Shown one piece after another: positions 1 to 5,830 of a stretch of 9,735 nucleotides of DNA. Under the pieces are notes generated by a model. The model saw only the letters and a program-made list of their open reading frames with translations. It had not been told where the DNA came from and ran no database searches. Position 1 is the first letter of the stretch; every line of letters begins with the position of its first letter. This DNA comes from CAZLFA01 sp964558665. GTDB taxonomy: Bacteria; Desulfobacterota; Syntrophia; Syntrophales; PHBD01. The position numbers and the translations under genes were made by a program. The stretch spans positions 1 through 9,735 of the forward strand of contig CAZLFA010000095.1 in assembly GCA_964558665.1 (NCBI GenBank). The letters run 5' to 3'.

Positions 1-50
1 ATGCCCGGTGGTGTGACAGGGAAAGCCCGTGAGGGCATACCTATGTCAAT
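1..50 (+). mobile_element. 3' end of a group II intron (part of domain V and domain VI)
   Basis: The first bases resemble the 3' strand of a group II intron domain V followed by the GGTGGTGTGA linker that I recall from many bacterial introns. Domain VI can then be folded: ACAGG (16-20) pairs with CC/TGT (40-41 and 44-46), leaving a bulged TA whose A at 43 would be the branch point. An inner hairpin GCCC-GTGA-GGGC (25-36) has a GNRA-type loop. If the intron ends in AT at 50, the bulged A is eight bases from the 3' splice site, as expected for this class. The ribozyme body and any reverse transcriptase would lie left of the window. This rests on motif recognition and hand folding only. Confidence 0.6.
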
Positions 51-295
51 CTACAATCGGAACTGTTCAGGCGATACAGAAGAAAAAGCCTATGGCGCCG
101 GTTGCTGTCGTCACCTACGAGTCAACAAAATATAAAATGCAGAAAAACGTTGGATATCATTTGTAACATTCCATGTGGATACTAATTAGCCAGATGGATA
201 CAATTGCGTTTGAAGCTACAAATAACATTAGCATTGAAAGTCAATAACTACCGCCTGAAGCGATGATTAACGTATTCTATAAATGAACATTATCA
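51..295. other. Intergenic stretch with a possible short coding remnant
   Basis: No convincing gene fills this stretch. One plus-strand frame is open directly after the proposed intron end and stops at TAA 164-166, giving about 38 codons with a protein-like composition. It could be the 3' exon of a gene interrupted by the intron, but I do not recognise it. From 167 to 295 the sequence is AT-rich, with stops in all frames and no clear hairpin, tRNA or repeat. It probably acts as the upstream region of the promoter that follows. Confidence 0.35.
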
Positions 296-324
296 TTGAC
301 AAAAAAAAATTAAAATGCTTAGAT
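296..324 (+). promoter_or_regulatory. Candidate sigma70-type promoter of unit 1
   Basis: A perfect TTGACA lies at 296-301. At 17 bp spacing there is TTAGAT (319-324), preceded by TGC as in extended -10 elements. The -10 is weak (three of six consensus bases) and an alternative GATATT sits at 322-327. A start near 330 would place the riboswitch aptamer at the very 5' end of the transcript, as is usual for this class. Confidence 0.5.
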
Positions 325-337
325 ATTCTGACAACAA

Positions 338-389
338 GGTGATGGAGTTCACCGGATAACCGCCTTAACAGCTAATAACTCCTGCCGGA
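338..389 (+). promoter_or_regulatory. Fluoride riboswitch aptamer, unit 1 (crcB motif)
   Basis: The leader matches the fluoride aptamer architecture. GGTGA (338-342) pairs with TCACC (349-353) around the conserved GATGG loop. The loop strand GGAGTT (344-349) is an exact reverse complement of AACTCC (377-382), forming the pseudoknot. The bases equivalent to the conserved U-x-A-U element are T373, A375 and T376, and the U equivalent to the linchpin partner is T383. The connecting helix is short. This class binds fluoride through Mg2+ ions and activates genes for fluoride tolerance. Here it precedes a GTPase and an enolase. Confidence 0.93.
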
Positions 390-410
390 AACATCTGGGG
401 GAGTTTTTTT
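377..410 (+). terminator. Expression platform: terminator-like hairpin that also covers the RBS
   Basis: The 3' pseudoknot strand AACTCC (377-382) can instead pair with GGAGTT (400-405). The helix can extend through T383-G399 and CC (385-386) with GG (397-398). Seven T residues (404-410) follow at once, as in an intrinsic terminator, and the start codon is at 411. The same downstream arm contains the Shine-Dalgarno GGGGGAG (397-403), seven bases from the ATG. The hairpin could therefore stop transcription, block translation, or both. Fluoride binding would hold AACTCC in the pseudoknot and release it. Confidence 0.7.
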
Positions 411-2081
411 ATGGCAGCAATACAAAACAGCACATCCTTAGCTAATCTAAAGAAATTACTCAATTCAATCGAGAAAATTACCGATCTGCTTAAAATTGTC
501 TCTCTGAAGAGACAAATTGAAGCATTTAAAGGTTTGTTTGTCGAAGACCCGCTCATCGATGTTGCCATTCTCGGCCAGTTCAAGGCAGGCAAAAGCTCTT
601 TCATCAACAGCTTGATCGGCAGGGCAGTTCTGCCGGTGGGCGTCATCCCGGTGACAACAGCCATAACCCGTCTGCAATATGGGGAAAAGGAACAGGCCAT
701 CGTGAGCCACTTCGATGGAAGAAAGACAGAGGTTCCCCTTGACGCTCTGTCCGAATACACCTCGGAGGCAAAGAACCCCTCCAATGAAAAAAATGTAGAG
801 GTCATCGACATCACCCTGCCGTCTCTGAGGAGTTATGAAGGTCTCCGGCTGGTGGACACACCGGGGCTGGGGAGCGTCTTCCAGTATCACAAGGCAACCT
901 CGGAGAACTGGCTTCCGGAGGTGGGGGCGGCACTGCTCGCCATCAGCGCCGACAGGCCGCTTTCGGAGCACGACCTTCAACTGATCAGGGAGCTTGCCAC
1001 ACATACGCCCAACATCATCCTGCTCCTGACAAAGGCGGATCTATTGACGGCAGACCAGCAGTCGGAGGTGGTTGCCTTTTTCAAAACGACCCTGAACAGG
1101 GAGATGAACAGGGAATTCCCGATTTATCTGTATTCCACGCGTGCAGACACCGGTTCCTGGAAGGGTATCCTGGAGAAGGGGCTGTTCCGTAAACTTGTCG
1201 CCAACCGGGCGGCGGAGTTCCGCAGCATCGCCGTGCACAAGGGACGCTCCCTGGCACAGATATGCCTGTCCTATTTGCAGATTGCGCTTCAGACTTCTTT
1301 AAAGGCCGACATGGACCGAGATGCACTGAGAAAACTGATCCTGGATGAGCGCGTCAATTCCGAAACCATCAGAGAAGAAACGTTGATTATCACCCGAGAC
1401 ATTCAAGGTCAGACACGCACTTTAATAGCAAGTTACCTGGAACAGTTTGAGGCTCCGCTGCGCGACAGAGTCACAAGCACATTGCGCCATGAGATGCCCG
1501 CATGGAAAGGCAATCTCTGGCAACTGACTCGCCGATACGAAGAGTGGATGTCGGAAACCATGGCAGGAGAGATGCAGAAGATATCCTCTTTGGAACACAA
1601 GCACTTCTATGGCACTCTTAAGAAGGCCCATGCCAGCCTGATTCGATCCCTTGATATATTCCGGCGGCTTCTTGATGACAATCTCCGCCAGGTGCTGGGG
1701 GTAAGCCTTGGCGAAGTTGAATGGCGGATTGATGTGGTGGAACCGGATCACCCGGACGTCAACATACCCAGAGCATTCGGCTATCACCTCGATCTGCTCT
1801 GGTTTCTGATCCCCATGTTTATCTTCCGGGGCGCCTTTGAAAAGAACTTTCTGAAAAAAATCCCCTGGGAGGTGGAGGTCAATCTTTCCCGGCTTGCCGC
1901 CCAGTGGGAGACGCGCATCAACAGGGCAATTGATGCCATGCGGCAGCAAGCCATGACCTACGTTCAGGATGAGATGACGACAATCGAATCGCTTCTTGCC
2001 CGCACGCAGGGTCAGACAGAAGAGATAAAGAATATGATAGACGATTTGGAAAAGCAAATTGAACTGCTAACGAATCAATAA
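411..2081 (+). CDS. Dynamin-like membrane-associated GTPase
   Basis: This 556-residue protein has a large-GTPase domain near the N-terminus. The P-loop (G1) is GQFKAGKSS at residues 55-63, G2 is the Thr pair at 82-83 after IPV, G3 is DTPG at 149-152, and G4 is TKAD at 207-210. The GxxxAGKSSxxNxL context and the long helical remainder fit bacterial dynamin-like proteins rather than small Ras-type GTPases. A hydrophobic segment around residues 457-476 could be a membrane paddle or anchor, and the last 40 residues look like coiled coil. The ATG is supported by GGGGGAG seven bases upstream and lies directly behind the fluoride riboswitch. Enolase follows 15 bases after the stop, so the two are probably co-transcribed. 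The family remodels or stabilises membranes. A role under fluoride stress is inferred only from regulation; GDP with metal-fluoride complexes is known to mimic GTPase transition states, so it might be a target or a membrane-protection factor. Confidence 0.85.
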   Translation: MAAIQNSTSLANLKKLLNSIEKITDLLKIVSLKRQIEAFKGLFVEDPLIDVAILGQFKAGKSSFINSLIGRAVLPVGVIPVTTAITRLQYGEKEQAIVSHFDGRKTEVPLDALSEYTSEAKNPSNEKNVEVIDITLPSLRSYEGLRLVDTPGLGSVFQYHKATSENWLPEVGAALLAISADRPLSEHDLQLIRELATHTPNIILLLTKADLLTADQQSEVVAFFKTTLNREMNREFPIYLYSTRADTGSWKGILEKGLFRKLVANRAAEFRSIAVHKGRSLAQICLSYLQIALQTSLKADMDRDALRKLILDERVNSETIREETLIITRDIQGQTRTLIASYLEQFEAPLRDRVTSTLRHEMPAWKGNLWQLTRRYEEWMSETMAGEMQKISSLEHKHFYGTLKKAHASLIRSLDIFRRLLDDNLRQVLGVSLGEVEWRIDVVEPDHPDVNIPRAFGYHLDLLWFLIPMFIFRGAFEKNFLKKIPWEVEVNLSRLAAQWETRINRAIDAMRQQAMTYVQDEMTTIESLLARTQGQTEEIKNMIDDLEKQIELLTNQ

Positions 2082-2096
2082 CGAAAGGAATGACTT

Positions 2097-3377
2097 ATGA
2101 ACCGCAAAATAAAATCCATTCAGGCTATGGAAATCCTTGATTCAAGGGGCAATCCAACCATAAAGACAACGGTTACGCTCGACAATGGCATCAAGGCATC
2201 AGCATCATGCCCCTCAGGCGCTTCAACAGGGGAGAATGAAGCAGTTGAACTCCGGGACGGAGGCAAAACACGTTACGGCGGCAAGGGGGTACTCAAGGCT
2301 GTTGCCCATGTCAATGAAGTAATAGCTCCGGTGCTTATCGATATGGACCCGACTCGGCAGGCAGACATTGACCGCTTGATGATTCTTCTTGACAAAACAC
2401 CAAACAAAAAGAAGTTAGGCGCCAATGCTATAATCAGTGTCTCGATGGCTGTGGCCAGGACGGCAGCCCTCGCAGCCGACATCCCTCTCTATGCTTATCT
2501 GGGAGGATTCGGCGCACTGCGTCTTCCTGTCCCCATGATGAATATCCTGAATGGAGGCATGCATGCCGATAACAGTGTCGATTTTCAGGAATTTATGGTG
2601 ATGCCCATAGGGGCCCCTTCCTTCGCTGAGGCACTGCGCTACGGTGTTGAAACCTTCCATTCCCTCAAGAAGATCCTGAGCGGCAAGGGTTACGCAACCG
2701 CCGTGGGTGACGAGGGCGGTTTTGCTCCCAATCTGAAAAGCAACGATGAAGCATGTGAGCTTATCCTTGAAGCCATAGAAAAGGCCGGTTACAAACCCGG
2801 CAAGGATATCGCCATTGCCCTGGATCCGGCGGCCAGTTCCTTCTTTGACAAGGGAGTCTATAATCTCTCCAAATCCGGACAGGGAAAGAAAAGCCCGGAA
2901 GAAATGGTCGCTTTCTATCAAAACTGGATCAAGAAGTATCACATTGTCTCCATCGAGGACGGTCATGCGGAAAACGATTGGGAAGGGTTCCGTAAACTGA
3001 CCGCCCAGGAGGGTGACAAAATCCAGATTGTCGGTGATGATATCTTTGTGACTAACTCTCAATATATCAATAGAGGCATTCAGGAAAAAACGGCCAATGC
3101 AGTGCTGATCAAGCTTAACCAGATTGGCACCGTAACGGAAACGATGGAAGCGATCAATATTTGCCGCAAGGCGGGCTGGGGTTTTGTTGTTTCTCATCGT
3201 TCCGGGGAAACAGAAGATACCTTTTTGGCAGACTTTGCCGTGGCGATGGGTGGCGGACAGATCAAGACCGGCTCCGCATGTCGAAGCGAGCGCATCGCCA
3301 AGTACAACCGCCTTCTGGAAATCGAGGCTGAACTGGGCAAATCGGCCATCTTTGAAAACCCATTTAAAAAGGGATGA
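2097..3377 (+). CDS. eno: Enolase (phosphopyruvate hydratase), second gene of a fluoride-switched unit
   Basis: This full-length 426-residue enolase interconverts 2-phosphoglycerate and phosphoenolpyruvate in glycolysis and gluconeogenesis. Visible landmarks are the SGASTG mobile loop (40-45), GDEGG with catalytic E206, Mg2+ ligands D243, E287 and D314, catalytic K339 in LIKLNQIG, HRSGETED starting at H367, and K390 in QIKTGS. An AAAGGA ribosome site precedes ATG 2097, and the GTPase stop lies 15 bases upstream. Enolase is the textbook fluoride-inhibited enzyme, and enolase genes are known members of fluoride riboswitch regulons. Some positions differ from the enolases I remember: N47 in the loop (usually H, R, F or Y), M155 in GGMHADN, S248 where AASEF is typical, and H290 after the Mg ligand E287 where L is common. 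Reduced fluoride sensitivity is an inference. The organism presumably has a housekeeping copy elsewhere. Confidence 0.97.
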   Translation: MNRKIKSIQAMEILDSRGNPTIKTTVTLDNGIKASASCPSGASTGENEAVELRDGGKTRYGGKGVLKAVAHVNEVIAPVLIDMDPTRQADIDRLMILLDKTPNKKKLGANAIISVSMAVARTAALAADIPLYAYLGGFGALRLPVPMMNILNGGMHADNSVDFQEFMVMPIGAPSFAEALRYGVETFHSLKKILSGKGYATAVGDEGGFAPNLKSNDEACELILEAIEKAGYKPGKDIAIALDPAASSFFDKGVYNLSKSGQGKKSPEEMVAFYQNWIKKYHIVSIEDGHAENDWEGFRKLTAQEGDKIQIVGDDIFVTNSQYINRGIQEKTANAVLIKLNQIGTVTETMEAINICRKAGWGFVVSHRSGETEDTFLADFAVAMGGGQIKTGSACRSERIAKYNRLLEIEAELGKSAIFENPFKKG

Positions 3378-3381
3378 TAAA
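3352..3381 (+). promoter_or_regulatory. Candidate promoter of unit 2, overlapping the enolase 3' end
   Basis: TTGAAA (3352-3357, five of six matches) and GATAAA (3376-3381, four of six) are separated by 18 bp and straddle the enolase stop codon. A start near 3388 would put the tandem aptamers at the 5' end of the transcript. No terminator is visible after enolase, so read-through from unit 1 is equally possible. Confidence 0.35.
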
Positions 3382-3390
3382 CTCCCTGAT

Positions 3391-3436
3391 CGGAGATGGC
3401 GTCTGTACGAAAAGTCCTTACGACTGGTGACGCCTG
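3391..3436 (+). promoter_or_regulatory. Upstream fluoride-type aptamer of a tandem pair, diverged
   Basis: Immediately after the enolase gene a second copy of the motif appears. It has the GATGG-type loop at 3395-3399, the pseudoknot GGCGTC (3398-3403) with GACGCC (3429-3434) as a perfect 6-bp complement, an internal hairpin AGTC/GACT (3413-3416 and 3422-3425), and the closing TGGTGACGCCTG. Two features are poor. The first helix keeps only about three pairs (AGA with TCT), and the conserved A of the U-G-A-U element is G3427. That A corresponds to the linchpin A40 of the Thermotoga aptamer. It may be a weakened or inactive duplicate of the aptamer that follows. Confidence 0.6.
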
Positions 3437-3438
3437 AA

Positions 3439-3485
3439 CCTGCGATGGGGTCCGCCATAATTGCTCTCTGAGCTGATGACTCCTG
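3439..3485 (+). promoter_or_regulatory. Downstream fluoride riboswitch aptamer of the tandem pair, unit 2
   Basis: This aptamer matches the class well. GCG (3442-3444) pairs with CGC (3453-3455) around GATGGGG, and GGGGTC (3447-3452) pairs with GACTCC (3478-3483) with one G-U. GCTC (3463-3466) pairs with GAGC (3470-3473), and CTGATGACTCCTG is fully conserved in form. It sits 36 bases before the GTG start of the first gene of unit 2. Confidence 0.92.
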
Positions 3486-3520
3486 TAAATATACCAGATT
3501 AGGTTTATCTTAGAGAGTCA
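3477..3520 (+). promoter_or_regulatory. Translational expression platform of the unit 2 riboswitch
   Basis: TGACTC (3477-3482), which contains most of the 3' pseudoknot strand, is an exact complement of GAGTCA (3515-3520). The latter ends at the base before the GTG start and overlaps the purine-rich Shine-Dalgarno-like AGAGAG (3512-3517). Without fluoride this helix would cover the ribosome site; with fluoride the pseudoknot would free it. There is no U-tract, so control looks translational. Confidence 0.6.
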
Positions 3521-4462
3521 GTGAAACCATTTGTCTATAAATCAAGAGGCCGTGAGCCTGCTGTATTCAGAGTCAATAGCCCCGATGATCTCATAGGTGT
3601 TCATCCAGAGCTGATTAATGATCATCTTTCGCCTGATGAAAAGCTTTACTATCTCCAGTATTCACCTATTCGCGAGGCTACACACAGACCCTTTGGCATC
3701 CATACCAGCCCGGCATCACATGCACTGGCTGTAACCGGTAGCTGTTTCATTATTTCTCAAAACAAACATATTGAAGACATTACACCAACAGCCCAAAAAA
3801 TACCTTTCGCAAAGATTTTCTGCATTGAAGTGGGCAATGCTCTGCTCCTGGGATGGCTGGCTATCCGATTTGAAGAAGACGGTGAGCTATCCTGCGAGTC
3901 GATGTTCTTCACGTCCACAGGTATGCACCATATCTGTGCCGCAATTCTGGAATATCGCAATTTGATATCACTTAGCCACCTTCCTGCTGAGCAGAAAAAT
4001 AGCGATCATACTTGGTCCGATCTTTTTAACAGGACCTCAAGGCCTCAAGCAGAGATATTGAAATTACTGATTGCGGAAGGGGAATGTCTCCGCAGAGTAG
4101 TTTATACATTAGAGAGATGGTCACCCGACAAAAGGCGCCACAAGAGACGCTGCCTTGCCACAGAAGGAACACTATTGATGACAAATATCGGCGTCTTTCA
4201 TACATATGATGAACCACGTGTTCACCCTGACATCTTAAGTTATGGCGTCAACATCTGCTTCATACCAGCTAAAGCTTTGGAAGCGGTAAAATACACCCCG
4301 TCCTGCGTGCAAAATAATATCTTGCCGATTTTGAGCGTGCATATGGCAAGAAACGGAGCCACTCATATTCATGATGTCCCCATAACAGAAGACGCATGTA
4401 ATGATTTTGAGATATGGACATCTGAAGGTTTATCGGCTGGAGAAAAGCGATGTTATTTGTAG
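3521..4462 (+). CDS. Uncharacterised protein with two PH-like segments, first gene of unit 2
   Basis: I do not recognise this 313-residue protein as a named family. It seems to contain a duplication of a beta-rich unit of the bacterial PH/GRAM-like kind: residues about 37-150 and about 187-300. Each copy has a short leading strand, then a paired element (LAVTGSCFIIS at 69-79 and LATEGTLLMTN at 212-222), then an IPxxK element (94-98 and 248-251). A strand-turn-strand follows around 112-130 and 268-288. There is no signal peptide or membrane segment. The start is GTG with AGAGAG very close upstream; the reading frame has a stop at 3500-3502 and no other good start before 3521. Its end overlaps the next gene by 13 bases, implying translational coupling. 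PH-like folds often bind lipids or proteins, so an adaptor or membrane-recruitment role is possible but unproven. Confidence 0.75.
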   Translation: MKPFVYKSRGREPAVFRVNSPDDLIGVHPELINDHLSPDEKLYYLQYSPIREATHRPFGIHTSPASHALAVTGSCFIISQNKHIEDITPTAQKIPFAKIFCIEVGNALLLGWLAIRFEEDGELSCESMFFTSTGMHHICAAILEYRNLISLSHLPAEQKNSDHTWSDLFNRTSRPQAEILKLLIAEGECLRRVVYTLERWSPDKRRHKRRCLATEGTLLMTNIGVFHTYDEPRVHPDILSYGVNICFIPAKALEAVKYTPSCVQNNILPILSVHMARNGATHIHDVPITEDACNDFEIWTSEGLSAGEKRCYL

Positions 4463-5127
4463 GAAGACAAAAGGAAATCCAGCGTGTCATATCCCTTCTG
4501 AGTCACGGCAAGAACGTCATCGTCACCGGTCAGTATGGAATTGGAAGGACCGGCCTTATAAGGCAAGTTGCAGGTTTATCGTTTGACCGATGGCAATTCA
4601 TCTTTGTTGATTGTTCGCAAACCCCCTTAAACATCACAAGAGAGTTGTTGATGAATCTGCAATCGGCAAAGAATGGAAAACGGCGAATTTCATCAGGTAG
4701 TTATCGAATCCTCAGGAGCAGGCTTCATAATTTTGATCTGCAGGGTATGAAACGTCCCGTCCTGGTTCTGGACAATATCGCATCTCTTTCACCGCAAAAG
4801 GTTTCATTGATCAGATACCTTAATTCAGAAGGAAACAAATTTTTATTTATTTCCATAGTCGAGAAGTTTTTACGAGACAGGGAACTTTTTCTCCTCAGAT
4901 CTCACATGATGCCTGCGGAAATGATCCGCCTTTCTTATCTTAATGCCGGCGAGGCCAGTGAATATTTTAACGCCGTGGCAAAACAGAATGCCTATTGCTG
5001 GTCCGAAGGGTACAAGCGGATGCTTGTCAAATCGACACATGGCTATCCACTGGGTATGGTCAATGCAGTGCGAATGATCTGGGAACGCAACCAGCAAGAT
5101 GAATCTCAGAGACTGCAGAAAACATGA
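4450..5127 (+). CDS. P-loop ATPase (AAA/STAND-like) with a Walker A Lys-to-Arg change
   Basis: This 225-residue protein begins with the FVGRxKEI signature common to AAA and STAND ATPases. A Walker A-like loop GQYGIGRT follows at residues 27-34. The invariant Lys of GxxGxGKT is Arg33 here, which in most P-loop enzymes impairs nucleotide binding or hydrolysis. A Walker B-like strand VLVLDN lies at 104-109 with D108, but without the usual following acidic residue. The C-terminal part (about 155-215) is helical, like the lid region of these ATPases. The ATG lies inside the end of the preceding gene, and the stop overlaps the next gene as ATGA, so all three are probably translated together. It may be a nucleotide-sensing switch rather than a motor. 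Partner and substrate are unknown. The Arg codon (agg) is read directly, but a sequencing error cannot be excluded. Confidence 0.8.
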   Translation: MLFVGRQKEIQRVISLLSHGKNVIVTGQYGIGRTGLIRQVAGLSFDRWQFIFVDCSQTPLNITRELLMNLQSAKNGKRRISSGSYRILRSRLHNFDLQGMKRPVLVLDNIASLSPQKVSLIRYLNSEGNKFLFISIVEKFLRDRELFLLRSHMMPAEMIRLSYLNAGEASEYFNAVAKQNAYCWSEGYKRMLVKSTHGYPLGMVNAVRMIWERNQQDESQRLQKT

Positions 5128-5807
5128 AATCGGAAAAACGAAAGAGTTACGACTTTCCCAAAGACCTGCAAACACGCGGTTGCCCTGCCTGCAACGCGGT
5201 ATGGCAGGTCATATCGGATTTTTGGGCTTCCTGGATCAATAAGCTTGTCGAAGATGAAAAGACACGGCTGGAAAATGCCGTCGCGCAGGGCTTATGTTCA
5301 TTCCACTCGTGGCAACTGGTTGCTATGGCTTCTCCACAGGGTATTTCAAAAAGTTACGCGCCGCTCATGGAGTTTATTGCGGAGAAATTATATGACTTGG
5401 CGTACGTCCAGGAGGTTCGTGCGAGCCGCATACGCGCACTGGTCAAGGATCCTTCTGAATGCCGCATTTGCTTACTTATAAAAGAAAACGAAGATCTGTA
5501 TCTTCAGCATCTCTCTGTTTATCTTTGTCATGAAAATAATCGGCACCTGTATGCCGCATCACAGGGGGTGTGTCTTCGCCATCTGGGACTTATCCTGAAT
5601 TATATCACTGACAAAGATGTTGAACAATTTTTACTCCTTGCATCCGCAAAGAACTTCAAATCCATGGCGAAAAGCATGCAATCATATGTATCAAAACGGG
5701 AGAACCTGGAAAGACACCTTCACGACACCGATGAGAAAGATGCATATCTGCGCGCCGTTATTCATATTGCAGGAGCCAGGTGCCTGGGCATATCGATTCA
5801 GGAATGA
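5124..5807 (+). CDS. Protein with duplicated CxxC...CxxH motifs (DUF6062-like), putative metal binder
   Basis: This is a 227-residue, probably soluble protein of unknown function. Its striking feature is an internal repeat of possible metal ligands: C20-x2-C23 with C58-x2-H61, then C113-x2-C116 with C150-x2-H153. The spacing between the halves is 34 and 33 residues. Each repeat fits one three-Cys/one-His zinc site joined by helices. The layout resembles what I recall of DUF6062, but I cannot confirm membership. The start overlaps the stop of the ATPase gene (ATGA at 5124-5127). The next gene begins 24 bases after this stop. Zinc binding is an inference from the ligand pattern. Confidence 0.75.
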   Translation: MKSEKRKSYDFPKDLQTRGCPACNAVWQVISDFWASWINKLVEDEKTRLENAVAQGLCSFHSWQLVAMASPQGISKSYAPLMEFIAEKLYDLAYVQEVRASRIRALVKDPSECRICLLIKENEDLYLQHLSVYLCHENNRHLYAASQGVCLRHLGLILNYITDKDVEQFLLLASAKNFKSMAKSMQSYVSKRENLERHLHDTDEKDAYLRAVIHIAGARCLGISIQE

Positions 5808-5830
5808 TTCGATGAAGCAGGCGGGACATT

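Noticed and set aside
311..316. TAAAAT as the -10 box of the unit 1 promoter
   Set aside because: It is only nine bases from TTGACA and I see no suitable -35 for it at normal spacing.
1422..2057. A 211-codon minus-strand open frame opposite the GTPase
   Set aside because: It is antisense to the C-terminal part of the GTPase and shows no domain or ribosome site.
2415..3458. A long (347-codon) minus-strand open frame opposite enolase
   Set aside because: It is antisense to a clearly conserved enolase, has no recognisable motif, and would run through the tandem riboswitch. It is a codon-composition shadow.
3381..3471. Coding in the frame that runs from within enolase to 3471
   Set aside because: It overlaps enolase out of frame and crosses both aptamers. 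The RNA structure explains the sequence better.
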